A stretch of DNA of 64,000 nucleotides from a virus, in the IMG/VR virus record IMGVR_UViG_3300008113_000183, positions 1-64,000 of that record, one strand, 5' to 3'. The position numbers were made by a program, and so were the translations under genes. Under the pieces are notes generated by a model. It worked only from the letters and a program-made list of their open reading frames with translations, searched no databases and was not told the origin of the DNA. This document shows positions 53,308-61,281 of the stretch, one piece after another (position 1 is the first letter of the stretch; each line of letters opens with the position of its first letter).

Positions 53308-53997
53308 TTATGGTCTAATTATTTCTGAGTTTAGACCACTCGAGGTTACTGCGTCCTTTGAAATGATGTCAGACAAGCTACCACCGAATCTGCTCAACTG
53401 TGAGTTGGAGATGGTGTACATCGGACCAATTTCGCGAGCAACGTAGGTCATTGTCTCTTCAATGACGATGTCGTCCATTGAAGCGCCAGAACCTTCGTTA
53501 AGAAGCTCAACGCCGTAGATTGATCTTACTGCGCCTTGACCATATTCGTTGACAAAAGTAATTGTAATGTCAAATGGTGGAATTTGGTCTGCGTAGTAAG
53601 GAACCTTACTTACAACGTCTCTTGTTTGGTCGTCAAACTCAGCAATGCCTCTTCTGTGTGAAGGATCACCTGGAAGTGTATTGCTTGATCTTGTCCAGAA
53701 CTTCATATCTTGAGATGTGCCGTGATGAGTCTCAAGCATTGTGTAAAGAGCTGGGCGGTCAAAGACTGTGAAAATCAATGAACCAGCGATACCTCTTTTA
53801 CCTCTGGAGAATGACCTTGGGTTTGGTGAACCCATGGTGTAAATTGGTGCTTTTTCTCTTGTAACCGAGAAAGTGATACCCGAAAGTGCTCCAATCTCCT
53901 TACCGCCAAAAGTGGCAACAATGTCTGCTCCGGAGAAAGTGGTGTAAGTATTAAGGTATTTATTAACCGGTGAATCGTAGTACTCGCCTGTAGGCAT
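53308..53997 (-). CDS. major tail tube protein, 229 aa
   Basis: Compact beta-rich protein. ADIVATFGGKEIGALSGITF begins the fold, then SVTREKAPIYTMGS, NPRSFSRGKRGIAGSLIF, the DITITFVNEYG segment and TMTYVAREIGPMYTI. This is the pattern of inner-tube proteins of contractile tails. It sits between the sheath gene and a strong terminator and has a good ribosome site (TAGGAGGGTACGCAGATG), as expected for an abundant virion protein. Two diverged relatives follow immediately. Confidence 0.75.
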   Translation of the reverse strand: MPTGEYYDSPVNKYLNTYTTFSGADIVATFGGKEIGALSGITFSVTREKAPIYTMGSPNPRSFSRGKRGIAGSLIFTVFDRPALYTMLETHHGTSQDMKFWTRSSNTLPGDPSHRRGIAEFDDQTRDVVSKVPYYADQIPPFDITITFVNEYGQGAVRSIYGVELLNEGSGASMDDIVIEETMTYVAREIGPMYTISNSQLSRFGGSLSDIISKDAVTSSGLNSEIIRP

Positions 53998-54025
53998 CTG
54001 CGTACCCTCCTATTTCGTGTAGATA

Positions 54026-55312
54026 TTATAGATTAACTGCTATTTGAACTTCAATTGACTTAAGTTCAAAGGCTGGTGTCAGCACTAAGTCAACTAGAGC
54101 CTTATTCTCGGTTGGGATGTAACTTACAGTAAAATCACTGTCGAGAAGAGCTCCAAGCTGCTGCATGCCACGTAGACCCGAAGTAATAGCTGTTTCCATC
54201 GAGTTACGAACTTGCATTGTAGAAGGTTCACCAATAAACTTCTGACATACCTGACGGACTACAAGTGAGGCCTCGTTAATAATTCTTGAGGTTGAAATTC
54301 TGTTGTAGTCTGAGGTTGCAGGAGCAAAGGTCATGCCTTCTGCATATACTGGAATCTTATTGAAGTTAAGAACAATTGCATTCACACCCTTGTCGGCAAC
54401 GCCGGTTGCCTGATCGTTTGAAAGCTGTGTTCTAGTTGGGTTGTAACGAAGTCTTGTTACGTTGAATACTGTCTTGTTAACTGGGCTAACATAAGAAGCC
54501 ATTCTGCTAATAGAAGCTGCAAAAGTTGTTGCGCCATTAGCGTATCCAAAATCGCTGAAGTTCTCTGAGCTATAGTTAACTGGCTTTACTTCAGCTGCAA
54601 TAACAAGAACATATCTGCCAATTCCACCCCATGTGTAGGAGGAACCGCTTGTAGCATCCTTGTTTGGAAGACGAGTAAGGGTCAAGTGTGAAGAAACATT
54701 TCCTGGTGTCATAACTTCTGCTGTTGCAGGAGTTGCGCCAGAGCCAATCCATGGTCTAATACCCATGACTGCAACACATGGATTTGTGTTTTCGCTAATT
54801 GCCTTGACCTTGTTTGCTACTTTGTATGCCCAGTTATTTGCAACTGTAACTGTATTGTCAGCATGGAAGCCATACTCTACGTCATCGCTCGGTGTTGCTG
54901 GATCTTGCCAGTCTGAGGTAACTCCACCTCTACCCCAAGGGACAATGATGTCTGGCATCGATACTTCTGCTGCAGCAAAGGCGTCGTCAAAAACGTCTGA
55001 ACCACCAGAGGTAACTGTACCATTGGTATGATTGAAGCTAGTGTTGCTTGGGAGAGGAACCATAAAGATTCTATCTGCGCCTGCAGCAACTAGTTCTTTG
55101 TAAGCTTTGTGTAGCTGTGAGCCTTCACCAAAAGCAGTAATAACATCTGCTTCTTTTGTGACCTGAACTACGTCCAGGTCTGCTACGTTACCCGTGCCAT
55201 CAGCAGTATTACGTGTGCCGATTACACAGATTCTTGGACCGACAGGGGAATCCTGTCTTGAGATGCTATAGAAGCGATCTTTTACTATTGTTTTAACGCC
55301 AGGTAGAGCCAT
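54026..55312 (-). CDS. major tail sheath protein, 428 aa
   Basis: MALPGVKTIVKDRFYSISRQ opens like sheath proteins. Other sheath-like parts are VTKEADVITAFGEGSQLHKA (~residue 50), the nucleotide-binding-like AAGADRIFMVPLP and an RISTSRIINEASLVVRQVCQ region. The C-terminus TPAFELKSIEVQIAVNL is the typical final strand. A GGAGGT site lies 11 bases before the ATG. Directly followed by the major tube gene, it should form the contractile sheath. It carries ATP tripeptides (DPATPSDD, SGATPATA) like other proteins here. Confidence 0.85.
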   Translation of the reverse strand: MALPGVKTIVKDRFYSISRQDSPVGPRICVIGTRNTADGTGNVADLDVVQVTKEADVITAFGEGSQLHKAYKELVAAGADRIFMVPLPSNTSFNHTNGTVTSGGSDVFDDAFAAAEVSMPDIIVPWGRGGVTSDWQDPATPSDDVEYGFHADNTVTVANNWAYKVANKVKAISENTNPCVAVMGIRPWIGSGATPATAEVMTPGNVSSHLTLTRLPNKDATSGSSYTWGGIGRYVLVIAAEVKPVNYSSENFSDFGYANGATTFAASISRMASYVSPVNKTVFNVTRLRYNPTRTQLSNDQATGVADKGVNAIVLNFNKIPVYAEGMTFAPATSDYNRISTSRIINEASLVVRQVCQKFIGEPSTMQVRNSMETAITSGLRGMQQLGALLDSDFTVSYIPTENKALVDLVLTPAFELKSIEVQIAVNL

Positions 55313-55377
55313 TGAATTTTAAACCTCCGGTTTGCAGTCTTTTGTAGGTCTAGTCTTAATGTATAGTAACGAACAAC

Positions 55378-55935
55378 CTATAAAAACATATAGGTAACAG
55401 TTCTTTTAACTATATCTGTATTTCCTTTGTTCTCTTCTGCGTCTGCTAGCCTTCTTGCATACACAAATTCTGAAGCTCCCAATCTTTTAAAAACCGGAGT
55501 ATACTCCAACATAAAATCTTCAAATATCTCAGCTAGAGAATCAGCGACTTCAGCTCCATCATATCTAGATTCTGGAGTCTTAGTGGCTCCTCCCATGACC
55601 TTTGTAGTTATGGTAAAGGAAACAACGTTTTGAAATCTTTGCCCAAAAACCATCATGTCATTTTCGACAACGTGTCTGCTTCTAGGCTTTGGCTCAACAG
55701 AGTGAGCCTTTCTAAGCTCTAATCCATATACAATACATGGATAGGTTGAATATTGTGCCGGCTGAGTTGGAACAACTGGAATGTCCGGATGAAGATTTTC
55801 CCACAAAAGTTTAACCACTGAAACAAATTCAAGGTAAGTTAAATTACCAGCTGCTTGTAGTGGTGGACCAAATGTTCTATTATTTGCCACCTCATTGAGA
55901 GCTGGTAGTGGAAATCCAAATGCATTCTGTGCCAT
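55378..55935 (-). CDS. tail terminator/neck-like protein, 185 aa
   Basis: LTYLEFVSVVKLLWENLHPD gives an N-terminal helix, followed by YPCIVYGLELRKAHSVEPKP and strands (VVSFTITTKVMGGA, KRTVTYMFL). This small alpha/beta plan between two sheath-like genes resembles tail terminator or tail completion proteins. The stop codon lies inside a small hairpin (CCTATA/TATAGG, 55377-55394), with no clear T-run on the minus strand, so I do not call it a terminator. Family assignment is by position and size. Confidence 0.55.
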   Translation of the reverse strand: MAQNAFGFPLPALNEVANNRTFGPPLQAAGNLTYLEFVSVVKLLWENLHPDIPVVPTQPAQYSTYPCIVYGLELRKAHSVEPKPRSRHVVENDMMVFGQRFQNVVSFTITTKVMGGATKTPESRYDGAEVADSLAEIFEDFMLEYTPVFKRLGASEFVYARRLADAEENKGNTDIVKRTVTYMFL

Positions 55936-55936
55936 A

Positions 55937-57592
55937 TTATGCTGCCTTGCCTGATGATATACTAAAAGAAAGTTTCTTTAAACCCAAAGAAGAAATTACG
56001 CTAATATCAAAGTACAACTTTCCCATAACCTCCTGATCACTATAAGCGTCAAAGGTGTAGTCTGAAATAATATTATTACTTTTAAGGAAAGATAATAACT
56101 GCCTTACGTCTTCGACAGCTTTTTGTGAAGAAAATTTACTAATATTGTTATTTGATAATGCTCTAATTTCATTTATCAACATTGCACATAGTCTTATTTG
56201 TGGAAGTTTTCTATAATTAGAGGTTGAATGCGCCATTGTATTATCATTAGTTAGGTAAATCTGATAAGTGTTACCTCGTCTAGTTTTAGAATTTCTAGTA
56301 AAGGTATTTACGCCAATGCTGTCCAATCTATCTACTTGAGATTGATTTAAAGATATTCCGCTTAGACCAAAGACTGATGGCATTCTTTTTCTTATTAAGC
56401 TTTGATTAACTGGATTTGAAGATATCATACCAGCTACAGTGGCGGCTCCTGATGCAACATACGTCCTGTTTAAGAAATTGTGATTTATGATCAATTCTCC
56501 ATATACTGGAACAATAAATCTTCCCATATCTCCAATTATTTGATTTTGAGAATCAAACATTGTGTATTTATTTTGGAAAATATTTTTAGCCTCTAAAGTT
56601 TGTATATCTTGTTCTGAGATTCCATTACTTCTACTGCCTATTACGCCTATTTGAATCATTCCACTTTTATCATGAAAGTCTTGGCAGTACATTCCTAGTT
56701 GAGTGACAAAATCTATAGATCCAGTATTTAATATACTCGTCTCCAATGGAACAATTATATCTATATAATCATAGTCTTTAATTATATGGTATGTAACTTC
56801 TAATCTAGACCAATATCTTTGGTAAAAGTTATAATTTACCGGAGTTGCATCATTCATTGAATAAAACGGTTGAGCTGCATTTCTAGTGGTTACACCTTCT
56901 ATGTACTCGCTCATAGGAGCAGCTGCACAAATATAAATATCTCTTGCTCCTGCAGCGTACGCGTCAAAAACCCCTCTTAACAAAGGAGAATCTGTGTTAG
57001 CTTTTAATAAGTCTATTGCTTCTTGGATAGAAGATATCCTTATTATATTATTTAAAGTTATACCATCTGCGTGGCCTATTAATAAAACTGAGTTTGTTTT
57101 ATATTGATCTAATGTTTCATAAGCTGGAACAAAGGACTGAGTAATGTCTCTTTGCCCAGATGCATACTGAGAGGATATTGAGGCTGTAGATTGAGGAATT
57201 TGAAACTGAGCTATATATTGAATTATGCTAGCGTCAGAATAAGTTGTAGCTATTACCGAGTAACTTCCCGGAAATAAGTCTTCTGCAACAGTGTAATAGA
57301 AAGAAAATTTTGTTGCGTTTACTGAAGATATATTTTGTCCTGGAATGTCTCCAAAGTTTCCATAATATACAGTATTATCTACTGTCTTTTCGATATAGTT
57401 TCCGCTAGGTGTTGCATCCTGAAAAAGGTAGGAGTATGGCCCATCAATTACGCTTCCAGAACCTGCATCACCTCTGTATACAGAGACTAAAACATCTGAC
57501 GGAGTTGCCCCATCTGTTGGATCATAAAAAGTATTGTTCTGACTAAATATAAACTCAAAAGTGCCAGTTTGACCGGGAGATAAAACTATCAT
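55937..57592 (-). CDS. second sheath-like protein with N-terminal Ig-like domain, 551 aa
   Basis: Residues 1-135 form a beta-sandwich-like domain (GQTGTFEFIFSQNNTFYDP, then PSDVLVSVYRGD and FPGSYSVIATTY). This is similar in plan to the N-terminus of the connector-like gene at 57962-58864. Residues ~165-551 look sheath-like: SVLLIGHADGITLNN, EAIDLLKANTDSPLLRGVFD, AAGARDIYICAAAP and IDIIVPLETSI, with a late PQIRLCAMLINEIRALSN helix. It may cap the sheath or act as a minor sheath subunit. The ATG overlaps the upstream TGA. Confidence 0.65.
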   Translation of the reverse strand: MIVLSPGQTGTFEFIFSQNNTFYDPTDGATPSDVLVSVYRGDAGSGSVIDGPYSYLFQDATPSGNYIEKTVDNTVYYGNFGDIPGQNISSVNATKFSFYYTVAEDLFPGSYSVIATTYSDASIIQYIAQFQIPQSTASISSQYASGQRDITQSFVPAYETLDQYKTNSVLLIGHADGITLNNIIRISSIQEAIDLLKANTDSPLLRGVFDAYAAGARDIYICAAAPMSEYIEGVTTRNAAQPFYSMNDATPVNYNFYQRYWSRLEVTYHIIKDYDYIDIIVPLETSILNTGSIDFVTQLGMYCQDFHDKSGMIQIGVIGSRSNGISEQDIQTLEAKNIFQNKYTMFDSQNQIIGDMGRFIVPVYGELIINHNFLNRTYVASGAATVAGMISSNPVNQSLIRKRMPSVFGLSGISLNQSQVDRLDSIGVNTFTRNSKTRRGNTYQIYLTNDNTMAHSTSNYRKLPQIRLCAMLINEIRALSNNNISKFSSQKAVEDVRQLLSFLKSNNIISDYTFDAYSDQEVMGKLYFDISVISSLGLKKLSFSISSGKAA

Positions 57593-57969
57593 CAGCTAGG
57601 CCTTTCTCTGGTTGCTCCAACTATCCAGTATACTATTTTTCCCATTCTACCTCTTGCTGGAGCGGCAAAATCTATTAAGTAAATATTTGGGTCATTGACA
57701 TTTGCTGGAGATTCTTCATATATTCTATCTCCTTGTTTTGGATTTACTTCTGACTCAAAATAAAAGATAAGATCGACAGTTGTATTTACGCCTTCATTAT
57801 CTTCTTTTTGAGCTTGAGCTAAAACTTCAGAGGAGGGAAAGAAATGCCTTGTTGTTATTCTTTCAAAGTTAACTGAATACAAAAAATCATCAGACACTCT
57901 TCTTTGCAGAAGGATATCGTGGCCATATTCTCTTAATATTTTTCTAAAAGCTTTTTTTGGATCAATCAT
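57592..57969 (-). CDS. tail completion/neck-like protein, 125 aa
   Basis: The start is set at ATG 57969 (MIDPKKAFRKILREYGHDIL), which overlaps the end of the upstream gene by 8 bases. The frame is open 22 codons further upstream, but that would overlap the preceding gene by 74 bases. An N-terminal helix, LLQRRVSDDFLYSVNFERIT, then strands (VDLIFYFESEVNPKQGDRIY, GKIVYWIVGATRERPS) match the plan of head-tail joining or neck proteins. Its place between connector-like and sheath genes agrees. Confidence 0.6.
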   Translation of the reverse strand: MIDPKKAFRKILREYGHDILLQRRVSDDFLYSVNFERITTRHFFPSSEVLAQAQKEDNEGVNTTVDLIFYFESEVNPKQGDRIYEESPANVNDPNIYLIDFAAPARGRMGKIVYWIVGATRERPS

Positions 57970-58864
57970 ACTTCTTAAATTTTCTATCTGGCATTGGGTC
58001 ATCCGGATCCGTAGGAGTTGTTCTACCAGGGCCATAAAGCTCTTTGTCCGACAAATAAACTAGTTTGCCAGTATCGGGATCAAGTGTTTTGTATGTTGAG
58101 TGGATCTTTTTATTAGGCAAACCTTTTGGAATAACGGCTCTCATTCCAACTCTAGATGCCATTAGTTCTTTTCTTAAAGCTGCTGCTATTTGACACCAAG
58201 TTGTTGCATTGCCTCTGTTGATTGAATTTCTTGGATTAGACCTATTTGTTATAGATAGGTCAGCTAGCTTCAAGGAAAGTTCATCGTCCCCCCCAAAACC
58301 ATATGTTCTGCTTAGTTCACAGCATGCTGAGGCTTTTATATATTCAGCTGCAGTAAAACTAATTCCAGATCCTGTTTCTGTATCTTGAAGGTTAAAGATT
58401 TCCTTCATCTCAAGAGAATAATGGTGAATCAATTCTCCTATTTCAAGGAGTGATGCATCTGGGAAAAAAGAAAGAAGTTCTTCTGGATCAATGTATAGTG
58501 GATCAATATCTGGCGCAAATATTATTGTTTCGTCAGATTTAAGAGTTACAGTTGGCCTGTAGTCGGAATCTGCGTCACTTACGTAAAGATTTTGATTAAC
58601 TACTATCTGAGTAGTATCAGGCATGATGCCGTTGAAGGTGACCGTATACTGACCTGCTGTTGAAGGAGTAAAGTCATAATAATATTCAGATGAATTTATA
58701 GCAGTTGCAAAGGCATTAGTCACAACGTCTTGGCCATCAGCTTTTTCAATATTAACTAAAACTGACGATGGAGATACTGATTCCTGCTCTCCTGTAACTG
58801 GATCAACATCAACAAATTTAACTTTAATTCTTACTGTGTCGTTGACCAATACTGAACTAGACAT
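57962..58864 (-). CDS. head-tail connector-like protein with N-terminal Ig-like domain, 300 aa
   Basis: Residues 1-100 are beta-rich (VNDTVRIKVKFVDVDPVTGE, then AGQYTVTFNGI), like the N-terminus of the sheath-like gene at 55937. Residues ~110-230 are helical (DPEELLSFFPDASLLEIGEL, AAEYIKASACCELSRTYGFG) in the manner of gp6/gp15-type connector proteins that count ordered helices. The C-terminus is Pro/Asp-rich (TPTDPDDPMPDRKFKKYD). A ribosome site (TGGAGATAAAATG) fits the start. The 53-base gap upstream holds an AT-rich stretch only. Confidence 0.6.
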   Translation of the reverse strand: MSSSVLVNDTVRIKVKFVDVDPVTGEQESVSPSSVLVNIEKADGQDVVTNAFATAINSSEYYYDFTPSTAGQYTVTFNGIMPDTTQIVVNQNLYVSDADSDYRPTVTLKSDETIIFAPDIDPLYIDPEELLSFFPDASLLEIGELIHHYSLEMKEIFNLQDTETGSGISFTAAEYIKASACCELSRTYGFGGDDELSLKLADLSITNRSNPRNSINRGNATTWCQIAAALRKELMASRVGMRAVIPKGLPNKKIHSTYKTLDPDTGKLVYLSDKELYGPGRTTPTDPDDPMPDRKFKKYD

Positions 58865-58917
58865 TTTATCTCCATTTAACTAAAACTATATACAATAGTA
58901 CTTATTTCTAAGAATTA

Positions 58918-59280
58918 CTAAGCAAGAGCCTGCTCAGCGGTTGCAGTTGTGGATACAATCGCAATCCTTATTGTGCTTCCTTCTTCTAGGGTTGTTATCT
59001 CATTTGAAATACTGCCAGATTTAACTATATAAACAGTTGATGATTGTGCCATTGAATATGCTTGCTGCTCGGTCACCTCAAGGGTAATTGAGCCTGTTTT
59101 TACTGAGGATATAGTTGCAATACCTATTGTCGATAAATTGTTAAAATCTAACTCATCACCTATGTATACTGCTATAGATGGGGGCAGTAAATTGATGGAA
59201 AAACCTGGCACAGATAGAGTCAATGTACCCTGGTAAGAAACTCCACTCTGACTGTATCCAACAAGATCATTGTAAAGCAT
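58918..59280 (-). CDS. small beta-rich virion protein, 120 aa
   Basis: A predominantly beta protein (GTLTLSVPGFSINLLPPSIA, ISSVKTGSITLEVTEQQAYS) with a short N-terminal lead. AAGGGGT lies a few bases before ATG 59280. It may be a decoration, neck or fibre-attachment protein. No family is recognised. Confidence 0.6.
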   Translation of the reverse strand: MLYNDLVGYSQSGVSYQGTLTLSVPGFSINLLPPSIAVYIGDELDFNNLSTIGIATISSVKTGSITLEVTEQQAYSMAQSSTVYIVKSGSISNEITTLEEGSTIRIAIVSTTATAEQALA

Positions 59281-59289
59281 TATTACCCC

Positions 59290-59592
59290 TTATATAAAGT
59301 GTTTTATAATAGATGCTGATGCAAGAATTACCCAGCATACGTTAAATAGTATTATAGTTGGCAGAGTTTTAACTGTTGAAGACCAAATTAAAGCGATACT
59401 TGAAATGATTGCAAATATGTATAACCACCACCATTGTTGACCTAATAGTAATCCTGGAAATATAATTGCTATTTTAGTAGCAAAACCCCAAGCCTCTACA
59501 GTATTTGCTTTGTCCCAATAAGACTTAGTGGACATTGCTTTTACTGCTGATTGTATTTTTTTAAAAAATAAAACTATATTCTTAATCATCAA
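59290..59592 (-). CDS. small membrane protein, 100 aa
   Basis: Two or three hydrophobic stretches follow a basic N-terminus: WGFATKIAIIFPGLLLGQQ (~30-50), WWLYIFAIISSIALIW (~55-70) and IILFNVCWVILASASII (~79-97). It overlaps the upstream gene by 4 bases. It could be a holin-like or other membrane protein; nothing specific is recognised. Confidence 0.6.
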   Translation of the reverse strand: MMIKNIVLFFKKIQSAVKAMSTKSYWDKANTVEAWGFATKIAIIFPGLLLGQQWWWLYIFAIISSIALIWSSTVKTLPTIILFNVCWVILASASIIKHFI

Positions 59593-60260
59593 ATCTGTTC
59601 TTCAAACTGTTTATATGGATATTCTTCAGAAATCTGCAAAATCCAATCTTTAAAAGATTGAGAAATACTAATGTGTTCCGGTATTTGTTTATAGTTGGAC
59701 TGTCCTTTTAGGAACTTGGCTAGATGCATATCCGGCATTGAGTCTATTTCGTTTAGAATTTCTTGAGGAACGTTCAATGAATCTAATACTAATTTAGAAT
59801 ATGTAGCCATTGGGTGATCTGAGTTAAATGGCGCATCAACCATAAAAGACCATTCTCTAAAGTTTTTAAACAGTTGATATATAGATCTAGCTGCCCACAT
59901 GGTAGATGGGCTAGGATCCGATTGAATATCTACTACGCCATTTTGAATATCTGGCGCTAAATGATTTACTTCAATGTAAGAAATTAAAAAAAATGGAGAA
60001 AAACATATTGGATATTCGAATTTAACAACATGTTTTGCTTGAAGAACCGTATCTGAATAATCAGAAGACTTGCCGACAACATAAGCCTGCCCTTCATATT
60101 CCGTACCTTGAGAAAGCGAAACTCCAGTAACCTGAAGTACATCACATCTATCAGATCTTGGTACGTTTACTCCAGGTGTGATAAGTGCCATCTTAGCTAG
60201 GATAAAAAAACCAGAGGCTAATGCTTCACTTTCTTCAAGTAGTCTTTCTCTTGAAATCAT
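59589..60260 (-). CDS. hypothetical protein, 223 aa
   Basis: Soluble mixed protein beginning MISRERLLEESEALASGFFI. A Trp/Phe-rich patch occurs near 140 (MWAARSIYQLFKNFREWSF). It overlaps both neighbours by 4 bases, so it belongs to a coupled set with the 85- and 256-residue proteins upstream. No motif or family is recognised. Confidence 0.6.
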   Translation of the reverse strand: MISRERLLEESEALASGFFILAKMALITPGVNVPRSDRCDVLQVTGVSLSQGTEYEGQAYVVGKSSDYSDTVLQAKHVVKFEYPICFSPFFLISYIEVNHLAPDIQNGVVDIQSDPSPSTMWAARSIYQLFKNFREWSFMVDAPFNSDHPMATYSKLVLDSLNVPQEILNEIDSMPDMHLAKFLKGQSNYKQIPEHISISQSFKDWILQISEEYPYKQFEEQI

Positions 60261-60514
60261 TCTAGTTCTGCTATCTTGGTTTCTATTAAAGAAAATTTAT
60301 TACACAATTGCAATAGAACAGTTCTTTCTGGCCCTATGTTAATAGATGGATTTTCATTAATATAATTAATATATTGACCTACCTCAAATGATTCTGGATC
60401 AATATTGCAGTTAATGCAAGCTATATATAATTCTTTAGCTAGCATAGCCTTTAATTGATTTAGGGCGTCTAATTTATCCCCATTGCCTAGAAATGACTCT
60501 ATTCCCATAGTCAA
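60257..60514 (-). CDS. hypothetical small protein, 85 aa
   Basis: Mostly helical (NGDKLDALNQLKAMLAKELY) with two Cys (IACINCNIDP) and a C-terminal helix (LLQLCNKFSLIETKIAELE). It overlaps both neighbours by 4 bases. Small size and helical content suggest a chaperone or partner of the next gene. The family is unknown. Confidence 0.55.
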   Translation of the reverse strand: MTMGIESFLGNGDKLDALNQLKAMLAKELYIACINCNIDPESFEVGQYINYINENPSINIGPERTVLLQLCNKFSLIETKIAELE

Positions 60515-61281
60515 CTATCCTTTCTAAGAAAATTATTTTTATTAGCTTTTTTCATTTGCTCATCAACTCTATTAGTCTCTGCTCTATACAGTACAGATGT
60601 TCCAGTTCCTGGAGCTAAATGACCAAGGCCAAATCCTCTTGTTGAAACGTATTTAAAATTACTTTCATCTTCAAATATGATCTCACCAAAATCAGAGTCT
60701 CTTTTAAATGGTATCAGCTGAGCAATAGGTGTATTAAATTTTATTTGAAACGCAGAATCAGTTTTAATATTAAGGACTATGTTCATCAAATGATAAAAGT
60801 CAGTATGAATAATAGCTGGCAATACGTCATAGTTTTCATTTGGCTCCCAAAGTAATGGTAACAACAATGTTGACCACCCTGGTGCTGTTTCTATTCTCCA
60901 TGGATTTACCACTTTTGGATATTGTCCACTTTCAATTTTTCTAACATCTGTAACTGGGCATTTTCCAGTGGAGTTAAATGGGAAATGCTGTATCATACCT
61001 ATTCCAGCACTGGGTCCAAAGTCATCACTAGAATGCTCCCATTCACCTCTTTCATTTGGTCTAAATCTAAGGTTTGTCCACATTGGAAGGGTGACACCGG
61101 CAGATAAAAGATCTACAGTTCCAGCACATCTTCTAATAGAACCTGGACCTTTAGCTATTCTTTTAAACCAATTTGGAAGATGTGTAACAGAATTTACATA
61201 TGGAGCTGAATCCATTAATCTATTATCAGATGGAGTAATTCTAATCTGACCTGGTTTAATCTTTTTCTTTTTAGATGCCAT
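60511..61281 (-). CDS. DUF6065-like protein, 256 aa
   Basis: After a Lys-rich start, the pattern LPNWFKRI, a Cys-containing GSIRRCAGTVDLLSAGVTLPM, and later GWSTLLLPLLWEPNENYDVL and HTDFYHLMNIVLNI resembles a protein family seen in aquatic phages next to tryptophan-halogenase genes (my recollection is DUF6065). Such proteins are beta-rich and of unknown function. It overlaps the halogenase gene by 11 bases, which suggests a joint role. Confidence 0.55.
   Translation of the reverse strand: MASKKKKIKPGQIRITPSDNRLMDSAPYVNSVTHLPNWFKRIAKGPGSIRRCAGTVDLLSAGVTLPMWTNLRFRPNERGEWEHSSDDFGPSAGIGMIQHFPFNSTGKCPVTDVRKIESGQYPKVVNPWRIETAPGWSTLLLPLLWEPNENYDVLPAIIHTDFYHLMNIVLNIKTDSAFQIKFNTPIAQLIPFKRDSDFGEIIFEDESNFKYVSTRGFGLGHLAPGTGTSVLYRAETNRVDEQMKKANKNNFLRKDS

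Noticed and set aside
55377-55394. Hairpin CCTATA/TATAGG at the end of the terminator/neck-like gene as a transcription terminator
   Set aside because: It is short, AT-rich and not followed by a T-run on the minus strand.
57962-58035. A +1 join between the connector-like gene and the neck-like gene
   Set aside because: An ATG at 57969 with an 8-base overlap gives a normal start. The CGGA tetramers near 58002-58011 (complement) are out of frame (ACG-GAT, CCG-GAT).
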